Assembly: GCA_023402355.1 (NCBI GenBank)
Contig: JAEXCG010000038.1
Location: forward strand, 1 to 51,877
Length of the DNA stretch: 51,877 nucleotides
Source: Bacillota bacterium
GTDB taxonomy: Bacteria > Bacillota > Clostridia > Christensenellales > Aristaeellaceae
Direction: 5' to 3'
A program made the translations under genes and the position numbers. The notes below the pieces were generated by a model that was given only the letters and a program-made list of their open reading frames with translations, searched no databases and was not told the origin of the DNA. This document shows positions 1 to 7,507 of this stretch, in pieces; positions within the stretch are counted from its first letter, which is position 1; every line of letters begins with the position of its first letter.

Positions 1-276
1 GGTCAGCGCGATGCGCGTATCTTTCGCGTTCTCAAGCACCATCACGGCGCCGTCCGGCAGCGATTCCTCCGCCCGGTGCGCCGCTGTCAGCGTAGGCACC
101 GCGTAGCGCGCGTCCACGCTCTTTTCCATTCGGACATAAAAAGCGTAGGGCTCGACCTGCTGAGCTTTCGCAGCCGCCATCAGGCTGCGCGTATCTGTCA
201 TGCGAAAATCGAGATACAGCCCGAGAAACGCCGCCGCGACCGTTATACAAATGGCGATGATTGCCTTGCGCCGCAT
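1..276 (-). CDS. Membrane-anchored protein, 3' end cut by window edge
   Basis: An open frame runs from base 276 off the left edge (92 codons visible). It starts with a short basic N-terminus and a hydrophobic stretch (about residues 5-20, AIIAICITVAAAFLGLYL), then a soluble, probably extracytoplasmic part. An AGGGAGG sits 7 bases before the ATG at 276. A second ATG two codons upstream (282) lies too close to it, so 276 is preferred. I do not recognise the family and no catalytic motif is visible in the fragment. It could be a signal-anchored lipid- or wall-associated protein. It is divergent from glnN, so the two need not be related. Confidence 0.55.
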   Translation of the reverse strand, partial: MRRKAIIAICITVAAAFLGLYLDFRMTDTRSLMAAAKAQQVEPYAFYVRMEKSVDARYAVPTLTAAHRAEESLPDGAVMVLENAKDTRIALT

Positions 277-326
277 CGTCATGCCTCCCTTCGTCCACGG
301 CATCATTGTGCCCGGCAACTAGGGCT

Positions 327-581
327 TTATTCGGCGGCGGCGAAGGCTTTGAGACCGTGATTTCCCTCGATTTCTACGAAACCCTTGGCAGAGAATCCGC
401 CGAAAAGCGAGGCGCAGCCCGAAGACGATTGGGCTATTTTTTCATCGCGAAAGGTTTCGGGGAGGCGGCATTTTTTGACAAGCCTTACCATTCTATGCGC
501 GCATGTCCTCAGAAATGCGTCCAAAACAGATTTCCCCGCTTTCCCCTGCAAATCCGTCGGATTTTCGCCAATCCGCTCCAT
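327..581 (-). CDS. Possible small protein (84 aa), unrecognised
   Basis: An 84-codon frame with a GGAG five bases before its ATG (581). It lies in the same direction as the truncated gene at the left edge, which begins 45 bases after its stop. Codon use is mixed, with more AT-ending codons than the neighbours. The C-terminal half carries a Ser/Gly-rich stretch and no known motif. It could equally be a chance frame in an intergenic region of about 480 bases. The good ribosome binding site is the only positive argument. Confidence 0.25.
   Translation of the reverse strand: MERIGENPTDLQGKAGKSVLDAFLRTCAHRMVRLVKKCRLPETFRDEKIAQSSSGCASLFGGFSAKGFVEIEGNHGLKAFAAAE
416..442 (+). terminator. Weak terminator-like hairpin
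   Basis: A 7-bp stem (AGCCCGA/TTGGGCT with one G-T pair) and a 6-base loop are followed by A and six T. No recognised plus-strand gene lies upstream, so it may be fortuitous or may end a short unrecognised transcript. The rest of 283-638 shows nothing else that I can support. Confidence 0.25.
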
Positions 582-638
582 TAATTCTCCAATATTTCGC
601 CTAATATGAAAAAAATTATTTTATTCCTGCATTTTCCC

Positions 639-667
639 TTGATTTTAGGCCAAAAAAGGTGTAAGGT
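639..667 (+). promoter_or_regulatory. Candidate sigma-A promoter of glnN
   Basis: TTGATT (639-644) and TAAGGT (662-667) are separated by 17 bases. The predicted start near 673 falls at the base of the leader hairpin at 673-693. The -10 keeps the three strongest consensus positions (T, A and final T). Inferred from pattern only. Confidence 0.4.
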
Positions 668-672
668 AACGT

Positions 673-693
673 CGGATCGGAAAAGACGGTCCG
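673..693 (+). promoter_or_regulatory. glnN leader hairpin upstream of a terminator
   Basis: A 7-bp stem (CGGATCG/CGGTCCG, one T-G pair) closes a 7-base loop, GAAAAGA. It sits at the predicted 5' end of the glnN transcript, five bases before a complete intrinsic terminator. The arrangement suggests conditional termination. The loop does not match the ANTAR-type hexaloop (A at 1, G at 4), so the regulator is unknown. Confidence 0.4.
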
Positions 694-698
694 CGAAC

Positions 699-741
699 AA
701 AGGCGTTCAGCCCGGCAGGCTGCGCCTTTTTTGTTTTTTTT
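699..741 (+). terminator. Intrinsic terminator inside the glnN leader
   Basis: AAAGGCG (699-705) pairs with CGCCTTT (723-729), and CAGCC (708-712) pairs with GGCTG (718-722), with a two-base bulge. A T-rich run to 741 follows. It ends 26 bases before the glnN ATG, and no plus-strand gene ends just upstream. This is what an attenuator looks like rather than the end of another operon. Confidence 0.65.
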
Positions 742-767
742 AATGGGTTGAAGGGGGAAAATACGAG

Positions 768-2879
768 ATGAAAGAAGCCGCTTCTACCGTTCGACTGTTC
801 GGTCAAAACGTCTTCAGCGACGCCGTCATGTGCGAGCGCCTGCCGAAAAAGCTGTACGACGAGTTCCGAAAAACCCTCGACAGGGGCGAAGAGCTCAGCC
901 CCGCCATCGCGGAGGCCGTCGCCGGGGCGATGCGGGATTGGGCGATCGAGCGCGGCGCGACGCATTACACACACTGGTTTCAGCCGCTGACCGGGGTTAC
1001 GGCGGAAAAGCACGACTCCTTTCTGCATCCGCTGCCCGACGGCAAGGCGGCGATGGACTTTTCGGGAAAGGAGCTCATCAAGGGCGAGCCCGACGCATCC
1101 TCCTTTCCCTCCGGCGGTCTGCGGGCGACGTTCGAGGCGCGCGGCTACTCGGTTTGGGATTGCACCTCCCCGGCCTTCCTGCGGGAGGGGGCGGGCGGCG
1201 TGACGCTCGTCATCCCCACGGCGTTCTGCGCCTACACCGGAGAGGCGCTCGACAAAAAGACGCCCCTGCTGCGCTCGATGGAGGTTCTGAGCCGGGAAGC
1301 GGTGCGCATCGAGCGGCTGTTCGGAAACAGCTCCACCCGGCGCGTCATCCCCTCGGTCGGCCCGGAGCAGGAATACTTCCTGATCGACCGGGCGCTTTAT
1401 CTGAAGCGCAAGGACCTGTTCTTTACCGGCCGCACGCTGTTCGGCGCGATGCCGCCCAAGGGACAGGAGATGGAAGACCACTACTTCGGCTCGATCAAGG
1501 AGCGCGTGGGCGCATATATGAAGGACCTGAACGAGGAGCTTTGGAAAATGGGCGTGAGCGCCAAGACGCAGCACAACGAGGTCGCCCCCGCGCAGCACGA
1601 GCTCGCGACGGTCTACGCCACCGCCAACATCGCGTGCGACCACAACCAGCTCGTCATGGATACCATGAAGAAGGTTGCGCTCCGCCACGGGCTCGTCTGC
1701 CTGCTGCACGAAAAGCCTTTTGCGGGCGTCAACGGTTCCGGCAAGCACAACAACTGGTCGCTGATTACAGATGAGGGAAAAAACCTGCTGGACCCCGGCA
1801 AGAGCCCGCACGAAAACCTCGAGTTCCTGCTGATGCTGACCGCCATCCTGAAGGCGGTCGACGAGCATGCGGACGTCCTGCGCTACAGCGCCGCCAACCC
1901 GGGAAACGATCATCGTCTGGGCGCAAACGAAGCGCCGCCGGCGATCATCTCCGTGTTTCTGGGCGAACAGCTAGAGGACGTGCTGGACCAGATCGCCGCC
2001 GGACACTTGCAGCACAGCAAGAAAGGAGAACGCATGAAGATCGGCGTATCGACGCTGCCCTTCATTAAAAAGGACGCGACCGACCGCAACCGCACCTCAC
2101 CGTTCGCCTTTACCGGCAACAAGTTCGAGTTCCGCATGGTTCCCTCCAGCGCGTCCATCGCGGGGCCGAACTGCGTGCTCAACACCCTCGTCGCCGACGC
2201 GCTGCACTGCTTTGCCGGCGAGCTGGAAACGGCCGACGACTTCGACGCCGCGCTCAAAGCGCTCATTACCCGCGAGATCACCGCGCACCGGCGCATCGTC
2301 TTCGACGGGAACGGCTACAGCGAAGCGTGGGTCGAGGAGGCCGGGCGCCGCGGGCTGCCCAACATCTGCAACATGGTGGACGCCGTCGCCGCCTTCTCGT
2401 CACAAGGGACGGTCGAGCTCTTCGGCAAGTACGGTGTGCTCAGCGAGGCCGAGGTGCGCTCGCGGGCGGAGATCAGCTACGAGACGTACGGCAAGACGCT
2501 CGCCGTCGAGGCTCACACCATGGCTGAAATGGCCTTGAGGGACATTTTCCCCGCCGTCATCTCCTTCATCTCCGCGCTGGCAGATTCCATCGGCTCAGTC
2601 AGGCGCTGCTGCGAGCGCGCGGACGTCGGCGTACAGGAAGCGCTGCTCCTCGAGGTCAACGGATTATTAAAGGAAGCGAAGGGGGCTCTCTCGTCGCTGC
2701 TGGATGCGCTGACGCGTGCTGGCCAAGCGCCGGAGGGCAGGCCGCGCGCAGAGGCGTATCGCGACCGGGTGCTTCCCGCCATGGCGGCGCTGCGCGATCC
2801 GGTAGACAGGCTGGAGACGCTCATGCCCGCGGACCTCTGGCCCATGCCGACCTATGGAGATCTGCTGTTCAAGGTTTAA
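768..2879 (+). CDS. glnN: Type III glutamine synthetase (GlnN)
   Basis: This enzyme makes glutamine from glutamate and ammonia with ATP in the cytosol. It is the large homo-oligomeric type III form common in Bacteroidetes, cyanobacteria and Clostridia. The 703 residues match the usual length of about 700. Visible motifs are PEQEYFLIDR (catalytic glutamate region), the family stretch beginning NEVAPAQHELATVYATAN, then NGSGKHNNWSL, and EFRMVPSSASIAGPN toward the C-terminal half. The ATG at 768 follows a GGGGG purine tract at 753-757. The gene stands alone behind a promoter and a leader terminator, so expression is probably set by read-through. A long perfect palindrome ends the unit. Confidence 0.96.
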   Translation: MKEAASTVRLFGQNVFSDAVMCERLPKKLYDEFRKTLDRGEELSPAIAEAVAGAMRDWAIERGATHYTHWFQPLTGVTAEKHDSFLHPLPDGKAAMDFSGKELIKGEPDASSFPSGGLRATFEARGYSVWDCTSPAFLREGAGGVTLVIPTAFCAYTGEALDKKTPLLRSMEVLSREAVRIERLFGNSSTRRVIPSVGPEQEYFLIDRALYLKRKDLFFTGRTLFGAMPPKGQEMEDHYFGSIKERVGAYMKDLNEELWKMGVSAKTQHNEVAPAQHELATVYATANIACDHNQLVMDTMKKVALRHGLVCLLHEKPFAGVNGSGKHNNWSLITDEGKNLLDPGKSPHENLEFLLMLTAILKAVDEHADVLRYSAANPGNDHRLGANEAPPAIISVFLGEQLEDVLDQIAAGHLQHSKKGERMKIGVSTLPFIKKDATDRNRTSPFAFTGNKFEFRMVPSSASIAGPNCVLNTLVADALHCFAGELETADDFDAALKALITREITAHRRIVFDGNGYSEAWVEEAGRRGLPNICNMVDAVAAFSSQGTVELFGKYGVLSEAEVRSRAEISYETYGKTLAVEAHTMAEMALRDIFPAVISFISALADSIGSVRRCCERADVGVQEALLLEVNGLLKEAKGALSSLLDALTRAGQAPEGRPRAEAYRDRVLPAMAALRDPVDRLETLMPADLWPMPTYGDLLFKV

Positions 2880-2899
2880 ATGTAAGCGTTTCGCCGGGC

Positions 2900-2956
2900 G
2901 CACATAAAACCGTCCCCTGACCGGCATGATGCCGGTCAGGGGACGGTTTTATGTGC
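2900..2956. terminator. 28-bp perfect palindrome, bidirectional terminator or REP-like element
   Basis: Bases 2900-2927 and 2929-2956 are exact reverse complements around a single centre base. The stem begins GCACATAAAACCGTCCCC, so each strand ends its hairpin with a GGGGACGGTTTT run. It lies between two converging genes (glnN and the FMN/TSCPD gene), which suits bidirectional termination. The GGGGACGGTT core also resembles dispersed palindromes I remember from other Firmicutes. Confidence 0.75.
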
Positions 2957-2992
2957 TTGCCGTCTATCGTTTCAGATAGACATTCCGCTTGC

Positions 2993-3748
2993 TTACTGCG
3001 CGGCGCCGCAGTTGGTGCAATCCGCGCCGGTGAGATAAACCTTGGCCTGCGCCAGCGCCTTCGCGGACTGGTCCGGGCAGGAGGAGCCGTTGGAGCCGTG
3101 GCAGAGGATGCCCGCCATGCGCTCGACGCAGTAATCGATGGTCTGGTTTTCGCACAGCGCGCCGAAGCCCTGGGAGGTTCCGTTGCAGCCGCCGAATACC
3201 TGCAGGTTGTGCACCGTCAGGTCGTCTTCCTTGATCGCAAACGTGATCTGGTCGGAGCAGGTCGTTCCCTGCGTCGTGTAATCGAAGTAGCGGTAGCCTT
3301 CGACGGCCTCGCCCTCGGCGGGCTTCTCCACTTCCTTGAGCAGCATGCAGGGCGGCAGGATGACCGGCGCTTCAGGATCGACAAAGCCCAGCGCAGCCGG
3401 GTCAGCGCCCGCCTCGGTCAGCGCCGCGGCGGTCGCCACGAGCAGGCCGTTGCTGGAAAGCGTCGCGCCGGAAACCGCCTCAACCTCGAGGGACTGCTTT
3501 TCCACGATCTGGGCCGTCAGCGTTTCCATCGCCGCGCCGCCGATGGTGGGGGTTTCCTGGTTGTCGAGCACCTTGATGGCGTCGATTTTGTCCTCGGTCA
3601 GGGTCACTTCAACCTTGATTTCGTCGCCCTTGTAGCCTTCGCCCGCGCCGGTGTAGGTGCCGGGCGTATAGGCGGCCGCAAACGCGGCGGTGGAGATCAG
3701 GCACAGCGCGAGCGCCGCGCACAGCACTTTTACGAACTTGCTATTCAT
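2993..3748 (-). CDS. Exported FMN-binding / TSCPD fusion protein
   Basis: The protein has 251 residues in three parts. First is a Sec-type signal peptide (1-25, ending AAFAAA). Second is an FMN-binding domain (about 27-115) with the flavinylation motif SGAT at 93-96 (Thr96 the likely FMN acceptor for ApbE). Third is a TSCPD domain (about 153-236) with Cys164, GGC188 and SSC224 in SSCPDQ, plus Cys216. An extra CTNC (244-247) lies at the very end. FMN-binding domains of this kind carry electrons outside the membrane. TSCPD domains are known as small, apparently cytosolic proteins and as the tail of B12-dependent ribonucleotide reductases. The fusion suggests an extracytoplasmic redox or metal-binding role, but the substrate is unknown. 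It follows the Tat-exported paralogue by 30 bases in the same operon. Confidence 0.85.
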   Translation of the reverse strand: MNSKFVKVLCAALALCLISTAAFAAAYTPGTYTGAGEGYKGDEIKVEVTLTEDKIDAIKVLDNQETPTIGGAAMETLTAQIVEKQSLEVEAVSGATLSSNGLLVATAAALTEAGADPAALGFVDPEAPVILPPCMLLKEVEKPAEGEAVEGYRYFDYTTQGTTCSDQITFAIKEDDLTVHNLQVFGGCNGTSQGFGALCENQTIDYCVERMAGILCHGSNGSSCPDQSAKALAQAKVYLTGADCTNCGAAQ

Positions 3749-3778
3749 GATGGAAACACTCCTTTATCCGCGATATCG

Positions 3779-4327
3779 TTAATTTCCGGCGACCGTCTTG
3801 CAGATCTCGCCCGGCGCGTTTACGCAGCCGGCGCACTCGATGCCCTTGATGATGCGCATGGCCTGCTGAATGCCGAAAGCGAGCTGCATCGGGCAGGAAG
3901 AACCGGACTTCTTAAGCGTGCAGACGATCCCCTTGAGCAGGTCGGCGACCTCCTGCGCGGGGCGGCCCTCCGCCATCGCGCCGATGCCCTGGGTGCCGCC
4001 GTTGCAGCCGCCGTCATACACGACGTTCCTCAGGATCATGTCGTCGCCTTCCAGGTCGAACGTAACGCTCTTGGAGCAGGTACGCCCATCGGTGGTGAAC
4101 TTAAACGAGCGAACGCCTTCCTTGGCGTCCGCGCCCGTCGTCTCCTCGATCAGTTTGCAGGGCGGCGCGCTGGGAATCCACTCATAATCCTTCTGCTTCG
4201 GCGCCTCTTCCTCCGCAATTACGCCCATCACCGGGGTCAGCGCGCCCATGGCCGCCAAGCCCGCCGCCGCTTTCAGCGTCGCCTTCATAAACTCGCGGCG
4301 ATCCTGAAGCACATCCATCTTTTTCAT
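3779..4327 (-). CDS. Tat-exported TSCPD-domain protein
   Basis: The protein has 182 residues. The N-terminus has a twin-arginine signal, DRREFMK at 9-15, followed by an Ala-rich hydrophobic stretch to about 38. After a spacer with PPC (55-57), which the neighbouring fusion protein also has, comes a TSCPD domain (about 72-158): TC84, GGC108, IVC136 and SSC145 in SSCPMQ. The tail adds CAGC (165-168) and Cys176. Tat export implies folding, or cofactor or metal loading, before secretion. GGGAGG lies 9 bases before ATG 4327; a second in-frame ATG is three codons on. It is the first gene of a two-gene unit with the FMN/TSCPD protein and is divergent from a two-component system, a likely regulator. 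Confidence 0.85.
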   Translation of the reverse strand: MKKMDVLQDRREFMKATLKAAAGLAAMGALTPVMGVIAEEEAPKQKDYEWIPSAPPCKLIEETTGADAKEGVRSFKFTTDGRTCSKSVTFDLEGDDMILRNVVYDGGCNGGTQGIGAMAEGRPAQEVADLLKGIVCTLKKSGSSCPMQLAFGIQQAMRIIKGIECAGCVNAPGEICKTVAGN

Positions 4328-4571
4328 CTCGCAAATCCTCCCATTCTTCCAGGTTTATACCCGGTATTGGATCCTTTGATTGCGGCGGCCTCGGCTCTGT
4401 TCGTCCACTTTTTCACAAAGCGCCCGAAAAAGCCGGCGGCCGTGCCGCCATACAAAGAGAATACAAGGATCCTGTGACGAATTTGTGTTTTTTCTCGCCC
4501 GTTTTTGTGGTAAAATAAAAAGAGTCTGCCCATCGCAGTTTGATAAACAGATGCCAACCAGGGGGGTCAAA
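4328..4571. promoter_or_regulatory. Divergent control region between the TSCPD operon and the two-component system
   Basis: These 244 bases hold the upstream regions of both units. On the plus strand a TAAAAT (4511-4516) could serve as -10 for the regulator, though no good -35 sits 17 bases before it. A small hairpin (GGCGGC-cgt-GCCGCC) lies near 4434-4448. The GGGGGG tract at 4561-4566 is the ribosome binding site for the regulator ATG at 4572. Confidence 0.3.
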
Positions 4572-5273
4572 ATGGAGAAGATACTTATTGCGGACGACAA
4601 CCTGCAAATCACCCGCATTTTAAGCGAATTTGTGCGCAAGGAGGGCTTTGAACCCGTCGTCGCCACCGACGGCGCACAGGCGCTGGAACGCTTTTTGCAG
4701 GATCGCTTTGCCATGCTGCTGCTGGACGTCATGATGCCCAAGATGGACGGCTTTGAGCTTTGCCGCGAAATTCGCCGGGCATCGAGCGTTCCCATCATCA
4801 TGATCACCGCCCGCGGCGAAGATTTCGAGCGCATCATGGGGCTGGACATCGGCGCGGACGACTACATCGTCAAGCCGTTTTCCGGCGAGGAAGTGATGGC
4901 GCGCGTGCGCGCCGTGCTGCGCCGCATCGAACGCCCCGCAGAAAGCGGCGCGCGCGCACGCCAGCTCACCTTCGACAACCTCTCGATTCAACTGGACGAC
5001 GCGGTCGTCACCGTAGAGGATAAACGCGTTTCGCTCACGAAAAAGGAGCTGGAAATCCTTTGGACGCTCGCTGAAAACAGGGGAAAACTGTTTTCGCGCG
5101 ACGCGCTGCTCAGCCTGCTGTGGGGGTACGATTACTACGGCGACAACCGCACCGTGGACAGCCACGTAAAGCGCCTGCGCGCCAAGCTGGACGTCGCGCC
5201 GCACCCCGGCTGGCAGATCAAGACCGTCTGGGGCATGGGGTATAAGTTCGAGGTGGCGGGCAATGAAACATAA
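4572..5273 (+). CDS. OmpR-family response regulator
   Basis: A 233-residue DNA-binding regulator. The receiver domain (1-118) has the acidic pair DD at 8-9, phospho-acceptor Asp52 in LLLDVMMPKMDG, Thr79 and Lys101 in VKPF. The C-terminal winged helix (about 135-230) has SLTKKELEILWTLAENRG and the TVDSHVKRLRAKL recognition region. The ATG at 4572 is chosen because it begins the canonical MEKILIADD and follows a G-rich ribosome binding site; the frame stays open upstream but that part has no family similarity. It overlaps the kinase gene by 11 bases, so the two are co-translated. The divergent exported TSCPD genes are its most likely targets, by position only. Confidence 0.93.
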   Translation: MEKILIADDNLQITRILSEFVRKEGFEPVVATDGAQALERFLQDRFAMLLLDVMMPKMDGFELCREIRRASSVPIIMITARGEDFERIMGLDIGADDYIVKPFSGEEVMARVRAVLRRIERPAESGARARQLTFDNLSIQLDDAVVTVEDKRVSLTKKELEILWTLAENRGKLFSRDALLSLLWGYDYYGDNRTVDSHVKRLRAKLDVAPHPGWQIKTVWGMGYKFEVAGNET

Positions 5274-6747
5274 GATATCGCGCCGCCTCATCGGGTATTT
5301 TTCCGCCGTACTGCTGCTCTTTTCCGTGGTCGTCGGCGGGCTTTTCTTTGTTTTGTTCACCTTGCATACCGCGGAAATTCAGGCGCAGGATCTGCGGGCG
5401 CACGCGGTATCCATCGCGGATACCGTCTCTTCGTTCCTGCAAAGCTACTGCGAGGGCAGCTGCAACGGCGGCGGCTTTCGCGCGTACCTGCGGTTCGTCA
5501 GCGATTTCGCAATGAGCGACGTATGGCTCGTGGACGGCGCGGGCGCTCCTGTTCAACTGGGCGAAAAGGCGAAGGTCGCGCCGGATGAAGCGCCGAATCC
5601 CGACATCGTGGCGCTCGCTCGGGCGACGCTCGACGCAGACGGCGTGGTGAGCGACTCATCCTCGCTCTTTTACGGCTCCACGCTGACCGTCGGCGCGCCC
5701 GTGCGCGACGCCGCGGGCAACGCGACGCATGCGCTGGTGCTGCGCCGCCCTATCGACACGGTGGGGCGCGCGCAGCGCGACGGTCTCTTCATCCTGGCGT
5801 TCTGCCTCTTGGCGGCGCTAGTCCTGGCGGCGGCGCTTTCCGTGCTGCTCGCCCGCCGCTTTGTCACCCCGCTCAAGCGCATGGCGCGCGCGACGGAGCA
5901 GATCATGGTGGGCGACTATGCCGCGCATACGGGGGTCGCTCAAAGCGATGAGATCGGCGCGCTCGCCCGGCATATCGACGCGCTGTCGGCGAGGCTCTGC
6001 ACCGCCGAACAGGAGCGGAGGGAGCTGGAGCAGATGCGTCAGGACTTCCTGTCCACCATCTCCCATGAGCTGCGCACGCCGGTTACGGTCATCAAGGGAT
6101 CGCTCGAGGTGTTAAACGAGGGCCTCGTCGCCTCCCCCGGCGAAGTAAAGGAGTATGCAGGACAGATGCTTTCAGACATTACCCACCTGCAACGCCTGGT
6201 GAACGACCTGCTCGAACTGACGCGTCTTCAAAACGCCGCCTTTCAAATCGAAAAGACGATGCTCAATCTGGACGACGTGCTGGCGGAGGCCGTGCGCGCC
6301 ATGCGGCGGGTGAGCGATGCTAAGGGCGTCTCCATCTCCTACGCCAATGCGGTCGGCCCCTTCCTCGTCTTCGGGGATTACGGCCGGCTGCGTCAGATGT
6401 TCACCGTCGTTCTGGATAACGCGGTCAAATTCTCTGCGCCCGGCGGGGCGGTGGAAGTCGAGGTAAGCGAGGCGCCGGACGGCTGCATCGTCACGTTGAC
6501 AGACCACGGGCCCGGCATCAAGCCGGAGGAGCTTGCGCACATCTTCGACCGCTTCTTTTCAAAGCGCGGGGCTCAAAACGCCGCCGGCAGCGGCCTGGGC
6601 CTGCCAATCGCCCGGGAAATCGCCGCGCGTCACGGCGTTGGGGTAAGTTGCGAGAGCACGCCGGGGGTGAAGACGCGCTTCTCGTTCCGCTTTACCCGAA
6701 CCGGTTCCCCGAGCGGGCAGACGGCGAAGGAGGAAACCTCGCCGTAA
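5263..6747 (+). CDS. Sensor histidine kinase, partner of the OmpR-type regulator
   Basis: A 494-residue membrane kinase. TM1 is at about 12-34, an extracytoplasmic loop at 35-173, TM2 at about 174-197, HAMP at 198-250, HisKA with His268 in STISHELRTP, and an ATPase domain with N-box Asn386 (VVLDNAVKF), DHGPGIK (414-420), FDRFFSK and GSGLGLPIA (442-450). The loop contains Cys63 and Cys67 (SYCEGSCNGGG). This is unusual for a generic sensor and suggestive of thiol, metal or redox sensing, given the Cys-rich exported proteins encoded next door. That link is inference. The gene ends at a strong terminator. Confidence 0.93.
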   Translation: MKHKISRRLIGYFSAVLLLFSVVVGGLFFVLFTLHTAEIQAQDLRAHAVSIADTVSSFLQSYCEGSCNGGGFRAYLRFVSDFAMSDVWLVDGAGAPVQLGEKAKVAPDEAPNPDIVALARATLDADGVVSDSSSLFYGSTLTVGAPVRDAAGNATHALVLRRPIDTVGRAQRDGLFILAFCLLAALVLAAALSVLLARRFVTPLKRMARATEQIMVGDYAAHTGVAQSDEIGALARHIDALSARLCTAEQERRELEQMRQDFLSTISHELRTPVTVIKGSLEVLNEGLVASPGEVKEYAGQMLSDITHLQRLVNDLLELTRLQNAAFQIEKTMLNLDDVLAEAVRAMRRVSDAKGVSISYANAVGPFLVFGDYGRLRQMFTVVLDNAVKFSAPGGAVEVEVSEAPDGCIVTLTDHGPGIKPEELAHIFDRFFSKRGAQNAAGSGLGLPIAREIAARHGVGVSCESTPGVKTRFSFRFTRTGSPSGQTAKEETSP

Positions 6748-6770
6748 GCCGTACGACACGCGGATGCAAA

Positions 6771-6823
6771 AGCAGGGAGTTCGTGCAGATTTTTCGCACG
6801 GATTCCCTGCTCATTTTTATTTT
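6771..6823 (+). terminator. Intrinsic terminator after the two-component operon
   Basis: AGCAGGGA (6771-6778) pairs with TCCCTGCT (6804-6811). Inside it CGTGC pairs with GCACG. A T-rich tract to 6823 follows. It directly precedes the end of the opposing acetyltransferase gene. Confidence 0.8.
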
Positions 6824-6829
6824 GACGCC

Positions 6830-7507
6830 TTACCCTTCGGCCTTCGCATTCATCCATCGCTCCGCATGGTGAATCCCCTCTGTCATCGAATCCAGAAAGA
6901 GCTTCACGTGGTAACCGTCGGCTGCCGCGTGATGGAGGGTCAGTGAAAGCGGCATGAGCACGCGGCCCCCCTCTTCACGATACCCGCCCAGCTCGATCAG
7001 GGGCGCAAAGTACCCGTCGAAGTCGAGCAGGTGCATGGTGAACCCGCGATAGGAAAACCACGGTATGCAGGCGATCACGTACCGGTTCTGCGGCGGCTCC
7101 CCCTTGCGGGAAAAGATGCCGTGATCGCCGCAAAAGACCCGCCGGTCTTCCAAATACCGCGCATAAAACACCGAAAAATCCGCGTCATACTCCGTCCACA
7201 AAAACGTCATCGACTCGTCGTCCTCGTGAAAGACGGGGTATTGCGGATTGAGCGCGTTAAACCGGCCGAGCACGCCGTCTTGCAGGGCGAGGCGAAAGTC
7301 CGGCAGCGCGCAGATCGCGCGGCTCACGAGGTACAGCAGCGCGGGAAACATCTTAATTCCCCGTTCTTTCAGATGTGCGCGCAGCACCGTCACATCCACG
7401 TCCACGTTTACGGTAAAGGCGGTGGGCGTCACCTGCTGCGTAAAGTAATGGAAGGTTTCCCTGCGGGGCCAGTTCTTCTCGTCCACCGGCAAAAATTCAG
7501 GCTTCAC
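6830..7507 (-). CDS. Chloramphenicol acetyltransferase-like (CatA fold) protein
   Basis: A 225-residue CoA-dependent O-acetyltransferase of the trimeric CatA family, whose usual length is about 215-220. The active-site motif is LHHAAADGYH, with catalytic His193 and the structural Asp197-Gly198. CIPW (147-150) and the preceding strand pattern also fit. The segment after it (FSYRGF) differs from the FTSF-like stretch of resistance enzymes, so the natural substrate may not be chloramphenicol. It is the last of three acetyltransferase genes in one operon. Its start (7507) lies inside the 3' end of the upstream GNAT gene (11-base overlap), which implies translational coupling. Confidence 0.82.
   Translation of the reverse strand: MKPEFLPVDEKNWPRRETFHYFTQQVTPTAFTVNVDVDVTVLRAHLKERGIKMFPALLYLVSRAICALPDFRLALQDGVLGRFNALNPQYPVFHEDDESMTFLWTEYDADFSVFYARYLEDRRVFCGDHGIFSRKGEPPQNRYVIACIPWFSYRGFTMHLLDFDGYFAPLIELGGYREEGGRVLMPLSLTLHHAAADGYHVKLFLDSMTEGIHHAERWMNAKAEG

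Noticed and set aside
673..741. ANTAR-type RNA antiterminator in the glnN leader
   Set aside because: The hairpin loop GAAAAGA and the terminator loop do not show paired hexaloops with A at 1 and G at 4, so only a generic attenuator is claimed.
2951..4477. Long open frame (508 codons) on the plus strand over the TSCPD genes
   Set aside because: It is antisense to two genes with signal peptides, domains and ribosome binding sites. Its composition (His/Arg/Ala-rich) is typical of GC-driven shadow frames, as are similar ones at 17760-19406, 22181-23401, 33308-34984 and 39314-41023.
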